Source: Stentor roeselii (lineage: Eukaryota; Ciliophora; Heterotrichea; Heterotrichida; Stentoridae). From it: 64,000 nt of DNA. Positions 55,719 to 64,000 of this stretch are shown in pieces. Position 1 is the first letter of the stretch. The number at the start of each line of letters is the position of its first letter. Under the pieces are notes generated by a model. That model did not search any database and was not told the origin of the DNA. It saw nothing but the letters and a program-made list of their open reading frames with translations. The stretch lies in assembly GCA_006503475.1 (NCBI GenBank), contig RSEH01000117.1, positions 79,849 to 143,848 on the forward strand, read 5' to 3'. The translations under genes were made by a program, and so were the position numbers.

Positions 55719-58304
55719 TTAACTATTAGTCGAAAGTAAAAAGATGATACTCTGAATAAACAAAGGCGCAATATGTTGAAGAGTCTTACACGCGACATAA
55801 GCAGTACTAAAGTCCTTAGGAACCCTGACCTCAGTTAAAATGACTTCTCCAGTAACAACCTGACTACTAAAATAAAGAACATCTTCTCCTTCCGGGTTCT
55901 TCCTCGACGCGACAGTAAAAATATGGTTCAAATTAAGTCTTTCCTGCAAGGCCTGGGTAGTCCCAAAGCTCGAATGCAAATTTTGAATCGGATGACTAAA
56001 CTCTTGATCATCAGCAAAAGCTTTCCATTGAATTTTAAAGTCTTCCTTGTCAAGAGGTCCACAATCACTAAGCAGTACTGAAAACATGCAAGGCGAGTTA
56101 AAGTAAAACACGTCTAAACTACATCGAATAGCCATTTGAACAATAAGAGGAACCCCTGGCAAGTTAACATCTCGTTGTCCAGAGCACGAGACATTAATTT
56201 TATTATTCACACTCGCTCCAGGAAGAATCGACTCGTTCGGCATAGGTTCGATCATCGAGATTCCAAAGTAATTCACATTAAACTGCATTGCAAAGTCATT
56301 TAAAGTAGACTGTGTATTATTCGTGAGTTTATATTCAAATACCATTCCATCATCTCTCTGAAAAGCGACATCAATTTGTAATCCAGTCTGTCCACTCACC
56401 CCAGAAGTAGCGGAGCTGAGAACAGTCTGCAAAGGTATTCGAGCTTTGAGACTTTTAACTCCAGGGGATTCACCTCCAAGTAAATCCTGATCAAAACTTC
56501 CAGGATTTATTACAGTTGGTTCGATTTCTTCTTTTTCAGCTTCTTCTTTTTCTATTGCTTTGATTTTGCTCATTTTGGTCTCGTATGCTTTGTGGTAAAC
56601 GGATCCGATTGTGCCGAGTTGATCGATTAGCCGATCTAAATAACTGGCTTCGTAAACGTAACTGGTTTCGCTTATTAGGGGACGTTCACATAAGACTACT
56701 TTTTTTGTTGCTTCTGGGTCGGTGCTTAATAATCTCCAGTAAATAAAGGCACGGTCTCGTAAGTCTGGATTTGGACATTCTTCTGTTGCGACTCTTAGAA
56801 GCTCTGTTATTAAGTCTTCACCTTGATCTGGCTTTTTTAAGAAGAGCTTTACTACTGCTGTTAAAATTTGAAGTTGAACTTGTAACTGCTCATCTCGAAA
56901 ACCTTCTGCTTGCGCACGTAACTGGACTTCTGCGTCATCGATTTTTTCAGCGTATTCTCCTAAGATCCAGATAAAGGCGGATTTACTTTCTGGGTTGTCG
57001 AGAATTTCTATGTTGTTGAATAGGTCTTTGATGACCATTTCAAATCGAAAAGGGTATCTTCTAAATATATCTTTCATAACAATAATAATTTCTTGCACCG
57101 CATACTGAACTTTCATTTTAACAAGATCAACAAGTGCAGCCACACATTTATCAACAGTTTTCTCAATTTTAATCCCACATCTTCCAATAGCCTGAATAGC
57201 TTTTTTTACAAATTCAACATCAATTTCCGTAGCATAATCTTTTAACTCATGAAGTACCTGATCAATATTTTTCCCATCAGTCATCCTAACAATAATATCA
57301 AGTTTTTCCATTTTAACATAAATAGGGTCATTATACTTGCAGAAAAAAACCCTGACTTCCTTATCCAAAACATTAGGTCTCTTCTGAAGTATAAGATTAA
57401 TGCATCTAAGAGAAACATATTGAATCTCAGGTTCCGAATTCACAAGACTCACAATACTAGGAGACAACTTTTTTATCACATTCCTGACAATATCAGCAGA
57501 AGTAATCAAATCCAAAAGTTTCACCGTCACTTTAATCGCAGATAACACAACTGCAGGGTTCGCATGAGCAAATCTCGGAGTGATTCTTTCAACGATACTT
57601 TCAGCTTCTTTTGAATCAGAAGGTGTATAAGTCCCAATGAAATCTAAAATAAAAATCTGTCCCCATTCAGTAGCTTCATTTAAAGCAGCTAAAACACGAT
57701 TAATGATTTGAGGAGTAAGTTGAACAACAGGTTTTCCTCGAATTTCACTGATTTCTGAAAGGGCAGCGACGGTATTAGACAATACAAGTGCATTGCCATC
57801 AGTAAGGCCACTAGAAAGAATATTTAAAAAATCCGTGTCTTCTACTAAGTCAGGTGCAATGTCATAAAGCTTAGATACACAAATAGCAGCAGTTTTCCTG
57901 ACATAAGGATCCTCATCCTTAAGTGCATCTTTAAGCGGTTCACAAAGATACTCAGTGATTCTGTCAACCCTGATGCAACCCATGGTCCTTACAGCCAAGG
58001 CCCTTATAAGTGGACTGGCAGGGTTTTTAGCATCTTTTCTAAAAGAATTGACTGCCATGATGGCCAGATCCGGTTGGGTCTTAGCATAGTTGATGATATA
58101 AAGATAAATCAACTTCTTCAGTTCCACATTCTGGATCTCCATACATTTGACCATATGTGGAAAAAGAGCGGAAACATCTTTACCGACAGTCATGGCTGCA
58201 ATCACTTTTTTCACTGCTTCTTTCTTCTGCTCGTGTTTCACTGAATTAAGCTCTTCTTGAAGCTCAGGGATTTCACCTCTTCGATTGTTTGTGAAATAAG
58301 CCAT
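55719..58304 (-). CDS. AP1B1: AP-1/AP-2 adaptor complex beta subunit (beta adaptin)
   Basis: The 861-residue protein is a beta adaptin. An N-terminal Armadillo trunk (residues about 10-540) contains EIPELQEELNS, the KKVIAAMTVGKDVSALFPHMVKCMEI segment and LIYLYIINYAKTQPDLAIMAVN. A flexible hinge with DLLGGESP at about 600 follows, then a C-terminal appendage domain (residues about 640-861, with DVAFQRDDGMVFEYKL). It joins the AP-1 or AP-2 clathrin adaptor; AP-1 and AP-2 beta are often not separated in protists, so the symbol is a family guess. All parts are present and the frame is intact. The start lies 9 bp from the SHMT start. Confidence 0.95.
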   Translation of the reverse strand: MAYFTNNRRGEIPELQEELNSVKHEQKKEAVKKVIAAMTVGKDVSALFPHMVKCMEIQNVELKKLIYLYIINYAKTQPDLAIMAVNSFRKDAKNPASPLIRALAVRTMGCIRVDRITEYLCEPLKDALKDEDPYVRKTAAICVSKLYDIAPDLVEDTDFLNILSSGLTDGNALVLSNTVAALSEISEIRGKPVVQLTPQIINRVLAALNEATEWGQIFILDFIGTYTPSDSKEAESIVERITPRFAHANPAVVLSAIKVTVKLLDLITSADIVRNVIKKLSPSIVSLVNSEPEIQYVSLRCINLILQKRPNVLDKEVRVFFCKYNDPIYVKMEKLDIIVRMTDGKNIDQVLHELKDYATEIDVEFVKKAIQAIGRCGIKIEKTVDKCVAALVDLVKMKVQYAVQEIIIVMKDIFRRYPFRFEMVIKDLFNNIEILDNPESKSAFIWILGEYAEKIDDAEVQLRAQAEGFRDEQLQVQLQILTAVVKLFLKKPDQGEDLITELLRVATEECPNPDLRDRAFIYWRLLSTDPEATKKVVLCERPLISETSYVYEASYLDRLIDQLGTIGSVYHKAYETKMSKIKAIEKEEAEKEEIEPTVINPGSFDQDLLGGESPGVKSLKARIPLQTVLSSATSGVSGQTGLQIDVAFQRDDGMVFEYKLTNNTQSTLNDFAMQFNVNYFGISMIEPMPNESILPGASVNNKINVSCSGQRDVNLPGVPLIVQMAIRCSLDVFYFNSPCMFSVLLSDCGPLDKEDFKIQWKAFADDQEFSHPIQNLHSSFGTTQALQERLNLNHIFTVASRKNPEGEDVLYFSSQVVTGEVILTEVRVPKDFSTAYVACKTLQHIAPLFIQSIIFLLSTNS

Positions 58305-58313
58305 TTATAAGCA
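58305..58313. promoter_or_regulatory. 9-bp bidirectional start region, AP beta / SHMT
   Basis: The spacer TTATAAGCA between the two divergent ATG codons contains a single TATAA. Each gene's core promoter must lie in this spacer, in the other gene's first codons, or both. It is the shortest divergent gap in the window. Confidence 0.65.
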
Positions 58314-59717
58314 ATGGCTCTTAGAAGATGCATCTCAGTTGCTCAGCAGGCTCTCAATAAAGGACTCATTGAAACTGACCCTGAATTCGTCAGGATTTTG
58401 GAAATGGAAAAAATTAGACAAAAAGATAGTGTTGTGCTTATCGCCTCGGAAAACTTTACCTCGAAAGCAGTGCTTGAAGCACTTGGGTCTGTGATGACTA
58501 ATAAGTACTCAGAAGGATACCCTGGGGCAAGGTACTATGGAGGTAATGAGTTTATTGATATGGCGGAAAACTTGTGTCGTCAAAGAGCTTTGAAAGCTTT
58601 TAGACTTGATGATGATAAATGGGGAGTCAATGTTCAACCTTTAAGTGGGTCTCCTTGTAATTTTTATGTTTATACTGCCATTCTTGGACCGCATGAAAGA
58701 ATGATGGCACTTGATTTGCCTCATGGTGGACATTTGTCGCATGGGTTTCGCACTGATCTTCGCAAGGTCTCGGCGACTTCTATTTATTTTGAATCACTTC
58801 CTTATAGGCTGGATGAAGGAACTGGCTTGATAGACTATGAAAAATTACATGAGAATGCGAAGTTGTTTAGACCTAAGTTAATTGTTGGGGGATATAGTGC
58901 CTATTCAAGAGACTACAACTACGAAAAAATGAGACAAATCTGCGATGAAGTCGGAGCAGTTTTCATGTACGACATGGCTCACACAAGTGGTTTAGTAGCA
59001 GCAGACGTGGGTCTTGAAGACCCATTCAAATACGCCGACATCGTAACAACAACAACTCACAAAAGTCTTCGAGGCCCTCGAGGTGCGATGATTTTTTACC
59101 GAAAAGGTTTCAAAAAGGACAAAAAAGGTCAAGACGTGCCTTTAAACTACGAAAGTCGCATCGATTCAGCAGTTTTTCCAGGTCATCAAGGGGGTCCTCA
59201 CAACCACACGATTTCCGCATTGGCAGTGGCTTTAAAACTAGCGACTTTGCCTGAATTCAAAGAGTATCAACGACAGGTGCTGAAAAATGCAAAGTCTTTC
59301 AGTGAGGACTTGAAACATCTTGGATTTAATATCGTCACTGGAGGAACTGATAATCATTTAATGCTTGTTGATTTGAGGAATCAAGGAATTGATGGAGCAA
59401 GACTGGAGAAAACATTGGAAGCTGCGAATATTGCTTCTAATAAAAATACTATTCCTAGTGATAAAAGCGCACTTACTCCTAATGGAATTAGGTTTGGAAC
59501 TCCAGCTATGACTAGCAGAGGACTTATGGAAAAGGACTTTACTGATATTGCGATGTTTGTAAAGCAGGCTGCTGATATTGCTAAGGATGTCAAGGCGAAA
59601 AATCCGAATGGGAAAATTGCTGATTTTGCTAAGGATTTGAAGGAGGATATTAATATTGGAAATTTGAAGAAACAGGTGGAAAAATTTGCTTCGGCTTTTC
59701 CTACTATTGGGTGGTAG
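58314..59717 (+). CDS. SHMT: Serine hydroxymethyltransferase
   Basis: The 467-residue enzyme has the SHMT hallmarks. They include [18 protein letters not shown], the [19 protein letters not shown] stretch, the PLP-lysine site [13 protein letters not shown] (Lys250), GGPHNH, and the C-terminal [14 protein letters not shown]. It interconverts serine and glycine, loading tetrahydrofolate with a one-carbon group. The N-terminus [17 protein letters not shown] is basic and amphipathic, which suggests mitochondrial import; a cytosolic form is possible from another start. Length equals the family norm. Base skew switches at about 58885 and 59330 inside the gene. It ends in TAG, followed by a G+T-rich 100-bp flank. 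Confidence 0.97.
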   Translation: MALRRCISVAQQALNKGLIETDPEFVRILEMEKIRQKDSVVLIASENFTSKAVLEALGSVMTNKYSEGYPGARYYGGNEFIDMAENLCRQRALKAFRLDDDKWGVNVQPLSGSPCNFYVYTAILGPHERMMALDLPHGGHLSHGFRTDLRKVSATSIYFESLPYRLDEGTGLIDYEKLHENAKLFRPKLIVGGYSAYSRDYNYEKMRQICDEVGAVFMYDMAHTSGLVAADVGLEDPFKYADIVTTTTHKSLRGPRGAMIFYRKGFKKDKKGQDVPLNYESRIDSAVFPGHQGGPHNHTISALAVALKLATLPEFKEYQRQVLKNAKSFSEDLKHLGFNIVTGGTDNHLMLVDLRNQGIDGARLEKTLEAANIASNKNTIPSDKSALTPNGIRFGTPAMTSRGLMEKDFTDIAMFVKQAADIAKDVKAKNPNGKIADFAKDLKEDINIGNLKKQVEKFASAFPTIGW

Positions 59718-60257
59718 TTTAATAGTGTTTTAGAGGGATTGAGAGAGTTTTGGGTTGTAGAGTTTTTAGGGAATTTTGGGTGGGATAAGAAAATTTTGGA
59801 AATGTTTTTTTTTTTTATGGGAATTAACTAGTTTGATAAAATTCCAGAAGTTAGATTACTGTTAAAAAACTCTTTATCGATATTTTTTTTAGTAATATAA
59901 GATTTTGTAGGAAATAGTAAGAATATCGGTAATTGGTTATAGATTTAGCTTACTGATCTAACTTTATGTTTAAATATAATCTAAAAGTTCAATAGACAGG
60001 TTAATTTAATGAACCACACAAAAAATTACTGATAATTAAATATCCATTCACTTTAAATAAGTCTCTATCCTACAGATAAATGATCTCAACTAATTCATTC
60101 TCAATCATCTGAACTCAGCCAAATTCTGATAATAAAGCCTAACTTAAAATCCATCATCTCCTCCTTAATCCAACTAAAATACTCCAATCCCTCTAAATTC
60201 CTGACCCAAGCCCTAAAAAAACCTATCATCATAATCCAACCTTAACTATTATCTACT
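59718..60257. other. Convergent intergenic region with opposite base skews
   Basis: This 540-bp spacer separates the SHMT gene from the flippase gene, whose spliced end lies at 60258. The first 100 bp are G+T-rich, the middle is AT-rich and the last 140 bp are A+C-rich on the plus strand. No gene was recognised. Confidence 0.65.
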
Positions 60258-63200
60258 TCACCCTCGATTTTCCTTAGCCATAGAAGTGCCATGAACAAAT
60301 TTATAATGCAAAGAATCAGTCAACTGAGGAGTATGTCCAGATTCCCCACTAAACGCGAAGCCGGTGTCTAAATATCACTTACTTCTTCTAATATTCCTCT
60401 GCACGACCTGAACAGGTTCTTCAATAGAAGGGTCATCAATAGTTTCAACATTAATCGCAGTGGCAAGTCCAATTTCCTGACTTTTTCCAACAAAGCTTCT
60501 ATCACGATTTCCAAAAAGTCTTTTAACAGCAATATAATAAAAAATGATCAAAGGTTGTAAAAAGAACCCAGTAAATACAAGTACCAAGAAGGCGATATAC
60601 GAGTTAGGATTCGAAAACATCATATAAGTCGCTTTATACGAGTCAAAGTTATCTAAAGTGTCACTTATCGGGAACCACTCCGTGATCAAGGCCGAGATAA
60701 AGTAATAAAAAAGAATACTGAACAAAATCAAGGAAATCGAAAGAATCGAATGCGAATAAGAAAAGAGAAAAACTTTAAGATTCACGTAAACGACAACCAT
60801 TCCAAAGACCATCACAGCCGCAACTGACATCGGGTCCATCTGTCCATAATGCTTTCTCCCAGTCGTGTAACATAAAGCAAACAAAGAAATCACTAAAATA
60901 ATCATTGCTTGGATGCAGGCCTCGAAAATCCATTGCCAGAACTTCTGAGTACTGAACAAAAGTCCCTTTAGACCTAAAATGTAATGCTTGGGGTCGCTCA
61001 TTAACTCGCTCTTGTCCATCTCTCGGTCTAGAACTGCGTAAACCACGATTGGAAGACTTGCGAAGAGAAGGTTGAATAGCTGGTAAACCCAAGTGTTGTA
61101 AAAGATTTGACCTGAAAATACGGAAAACATGCCGTAGAAAAATAATGGCATCACTAGTAATACGTTTTTGTAGAAGTTGAAACAGATTAAAGTTGAGTTT
61201 CGTCTGTAGCATTCACGACCGTGAACGAATAGAAGCTTTTTTAAGAAGGAAAACTGAGCGATTGAGTAGTCTGATGCTCGTACTGCTTGTTTACCTTCGA
61301 GTCCGGCGATTCCCACACCGACGTGGGCCATGGTGATCATATTAACATCATTCGCCCCATCTCCAATACTCAAAGTTTTCGCTTCAGGTTTGGCATCCCT
61401 AATCATTTTAACAATATCAGCCTTTTGCTGAGGAGAAACTCTACAAGCCAGAACAACTCGACATCTATCACAAGCCTGAACAAAAGTTTGTTGTAAGTTA
61501 TCCTTGATTTTAAGTAAACTTTCTCCCGACACAATCAAAGCGGCAGTTTTTTTCCCAAGATGTTTGACAGTTTCAAAAGCTTTATTGACATCATCTTCGA
61601 CATCTCTAGTTTTAATACTAGTGACATAGACCTGTTCCATTTCAGTAGTGAGTAAATTACACGAAAAGCCGATATTAACAGCAGTTTCAATTTTATCTCC
61701 AGTTAACACCCAGACCTTAATTCCAGCTTCACGAAGAAATTTGATAGTATCAGGTACCCCATCTTGAAGCCTGTCTTCAATAGCTGTAGCTCCAAGCAAA
61801 GTCATTTCCCTTTCAATAGTCTCTCCACATTCCGAGATCCTTTTATCCCTATTGACAATATCATTCATCGCATCAACAAAAGTTTGATTCCACTGTTCAT
61901 ATTGTGATTCAGTCAAATCACGACTAGCAATTAAAAGTGTCCTGAGTCCTATTTTTCCATAGTTTTCAAGGTGTTCAAAGGTAGGGTCAATGGTGGGATC
62001 AGGAACGAGTCTAGGTTGAATGATTGTATCAGCGCCTTTACAGAAGACTTTTATTCTACCGTCATGCATCCTGACGACGACAGTCATTCTTTTCCTATCC
62101 GAGTTAAATTCAATGATATTCAAAAGGGCTACCTTGACAGTCTGCCCATGGACCTTGAGTTCAATTCTCTGATCACCGTCTCTTCCAATAAACTCATATC
62201 CGAAGAACTTTGCAGCGTTGACAAGAGCGAGTTCATCAGGAGAACTTGCTTTATATTCAATGACTCCATCTTTGCACTCAGTAAGAATAGTGTGACAACA
62301 AGCCAAATGCATTAAAAAATCAGAAGCTTCTGGAGAACGAGGGTTAAATGAAGAGTCGACGAAGTCCACATAAGGAATTTTTTTGTCTGGACTGCATCTT
62401 TGGTCAGTTCCGAAAGTCTTTCCCTTTACTGTCAACTTTTTAAACTCCATCACGTTGCATGTTAATGTTCCTGTCTTGTCTGAGAATAAATAATGGATTT
62501 GCCCGAGTTCTTCATTTAAGTTTGAACTTTGAACCCCTGCAGGCATGTCTGTCTCTTCGAAGTAAATGTCCAGGTCCCAGGATATGAAAATCGCCTGGAT
62601 GAACTTCACCATCTCAAGGGTTACTAGAAGAGATATTGGAACAAAGTTGGAAAAAAGAAGCATCCATGAGAAAAAGTTTACGACGAATAAGTAGAAAGTA
62701 TCTGTGTTTGCTCGCTTTAGCTCTAGGTACGTTGCTTCGTCTATTGAACTTGCCATCCAACTCACGTTGAAAACTGCACAAAATCCACAAAGAACCAACT
62801 GTAAAAAGAAAAGATAAATAATCTGATTATTCATCTGTTTTTCATTAGAGCTCATTTTCGCTTTACTTTTACTCGAATTAAGCATAATTTTAGTTTCATG
62901 TCCGGTATAAACAACAATTCCCACAATCCAATCAGTATTCTTCAAGCTACTTCCCCTAAGCAAAAACTGTTCAGTAGACAAAGGCACAGCTCCTTTAGGA
63001 GTCCTTAAAATTCCTTGAAACTGATAAATCATAGGATTCGGATCCTCACATTTAATATCAGCAGAAAACCCATCAAACATAGAATCATCTACATAATAAG
63101 TCTGAGTGGCCTTAGCAGCCATTTTATGTTTCAAGTTAGTTTCTCCATCCAAATTCTTCGTCTCAATATAACAAATCCCTTTCTCATCACTAGTCCTCAA

Positions 63201-63692
63201 AACTACCAAATCCGCTGGAAACTTATCATCTTTTTCAACTCGACACAAGTCACCAATTTGCAGTTCTTTCCATTTTATTTCATCCCAAGACCCATTTTTC
63301 CTGATAAAAGTTTTCCTGTTGTTTTCCTCCTCGTCTGACTTTTTCCGTTTTCGGTCTTCCAGCAGGTCTTTAATGCCTGATATCGTCAGCACCAGGCCGA
63401 GAGGAAGGAGAATGTTTGGAACTCCTCCTGAGTTTGAAATGTCAGGAATTGACTGAAGTATCGCGATTATCACGAAATAAACATTTGCTAACTTTTGGAA
63501 CTGTTCGGCAAGATTTTTAGGAAGAAATGTTATCATGTTGTATTTGCTTGTGCTGATTGAGTTCTTGAGGAACAGGTTTGGACCTACTATTGGCATTTTG
63601 ATTTCACGGTTTGTGGAAACCAGTGTCGTTGAACGACGGGCTCTTTCTTCTCCTGGCTTGTCTGAAGACTCGTCTAAGAGATTTTCTTTCAT
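60258..63692 (-). CDS. ATP8A: P4-type phospholipid flippase (ATP8/Drs2-like), spliced C-terminus
   Basis: The coding sequence is 63692-60383 joined to 60367-60258, giving 1139 residues. The P-type site is DKTGT (Asp405) and the P4 membrane-4 motif is PISL (FVPISLLVT), diagnostic of aminophospholipid flippases. The hinge GDGANDVNMI is present. Ten membrane segments are expected, and the C-terminal half of the membrane domain (QIFYNTWVYQLFNLLF) is intact. Splicing the 15-nt intron replaces a premature TGA with a 36-residue tail starting TGFAFSGESG. It matches the GYAFS/GFAFS autoinhibitory motif of ATP8A/Drs2. It stops with TGA. The first 40 residues carry RRSTTLVS. It would move lipids at Golgi, endosome or plasma membrane. 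Confidence 0.93.
60368..60382 (-). other. 15-nt intron near the 3' end of the flippase gene
   Basis: On the minus strand this reads GTAAGTGATATTTAG. Left in, it adds an in-frame TGA right after codon RRSK. Removed, the protein gains the conserved GFAFSGE tail and ends at 60258. It has the same 15-nt length and A at position 10 as the introns at 6740 and 20399. Confidence 0.9.
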
Positions 63693-63748
63693 TTATTTCA
63701 ACAGGGTTGTTTTGAAGGTTTTGAATAGGAGGATTGCTGAATGGGACT

Positions 63749-63782
63749 GGAGAGGTTGGAGGATGGAGGGAGAGGTTGGAGG
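63749..63782. repeat. Short direct repeat upstream of the flippase gene
   Basis: GGAGAGGTTGGAGG occurs at 63749-63762 and 63769-63782, a 20-bp period. It lies 57-90 bp upstream of the flippase ATG, in a strongly G-rich plus-strand (C-rich coding strand) flank: 63721-63780 has 29 G and 2 C. It may be promoter-related or merely part of that skewed flank. Confidence 0.8.
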
Positions 63783-63877
63783 TATTTTTTATGATGGGGT
63801 TTTGAATGATTAGCAAAGATGGATTAGCAGATAACTATTAAACGATATCTCCTTTCAATCATTAAACCAAACTATCC

Positions 63878-64000
63878 TTATCTACTCTCGACCATCCTCT
63901 GCAAGTTTTCAAAATCATTCAAATCACAAACACAAAACTCTGCCTTTAACTTCAAACTTCTCGCCAAAAACTCACATTTTCCTCCATACTTATCCTTCCT
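63878..64000 (-). CDS. Unknown protein, C-terminal fragment (cut by window edge)
   Basis: From the right edge the minus strand stays open for 40 codons to a TAA at 63878-63880. The peptide reads KYGGKCEFLARSLKLKAEFC and ends NDFENLQRMVESR, a composition typical of a folded, helix-ending protein. The region is A+C-rich on the plus strand, as 3' parts of minus-strand genes are here. It is too short to assign. Its stop lies 186 bp upstream of the flippase start, in tandem orientation. Confidence 0.4.
   Translation of the reverse strand, partial: RKDKYGGKCEFLARSLKLKAEFCVCDLNDFENLQRMVESR

Noticed and set aside
1-64000. Blepharisma-type code (TGA = Trp) or Tetrahymena-type code (TAA/TAG = Gln)
   Set aside because: Conserved proteins use TGG for Trp with no internal TGA, and all three stop codons terminate genes at family-typical ends, so the standard code fits.
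1-64000. Bacterial-type operons or mobile elements
   Set aside because: Eukaryotic gene content, tiny spliceosomal introns, and no transposase, terminal repeats or target-site duplications were found.

Overview
The window is nuclear DNA of a ciliate, most likely a heterotrich close to Stentor coeruleus. Long reading frames end at TAA, TAG and also TGA. This excludes the Tetrahymena/Paramecium code (TAA/TAG = Gln) and the Blepharisma code (TGA = Trp). Three genes need removal of exactly 15 nt (GTA...AG, with A at intron position 10) to give a family-like protein, and 15-nt introns are a heterotrich hallmark. The DNA is AT-rich and gene-dense: 35 genes complete in the window plus one truncated at each edge, mostly intron-free. 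Many are only 7-35 bp apart, and start codons often sit in an ATAAATGG context. The species assignment is an inference from code, introns and layout.

Layout. 1-4.4 kb: partial DENN protein, PPP4R4-like HEAT protein, poly(A)-binding protein. 4.9-9 kb: papain-family protein lacking its catalytic Cys, RING-like protein, spliced UEV (UBE2V), Rab11, PIN-like carrier. 9.7-13.3 kb: WD40 plus ion-channel fusion. 14-22.9 kb: two unknown proteins, Nup160/120-like nucleoporin, V-ATPase subunit d, spliced HBS1-like GTPase with degenerate motifs, coiled-coil protein. 23.4-33.6 kb: a 3374-residue membrane protein with five Cys-rich/lectin-like units, REJ-like region, GPS-like site and several membrane segments. 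33.6-39.9 kb: mitoribosomal mS35, FHA protein, LTA4H-type aminopeptidase, CK2 beta, degenerate NUDT17-like protein, Myb/RAP1-like protein. 40-43.5 kb: three unknown minus-strand genes. 44-51.5 kb: cyclic-nucleotide-type K+ channel, unknown basic protein, CHORD protein, ASCC1-like protein, aquaporin with an NPC motif, DCX/EF-hand protein. 51.5-55.4 kb: an AT-richer island with two paralogous unknown genes flanking a B-box/kelch-like gene. 55.7-63.7 kb: AP-1/2 beta adaptin, serine hydroxymethyltransferase, and a P4-ATPase flippase whose autoinhibitory-type C-terminus appears only after splicing. 63.9-64 kb: C-terminal fragment of an unknown gene.

Most genes are ordinary housekeeping and membrane-traffic genes (Rab11, AP beta, flippase, DENN, V-ATPase), with no operon-like functional grouping except possibly the RING-like/UEV neighbours. 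No mobile element, CRISPR, rRNA or tRNA was found. The most unusual points are the extreme compaction of divergent promoters (9, 11 and 24 bp between start codons), an alternating keto/amino (GT versus AC) strand asymmetry that ignores gene boundaries inside CDSs but follows a rule in the flanks, the giant REJ/GPS protein, and several predicted pseudo-enzymes.
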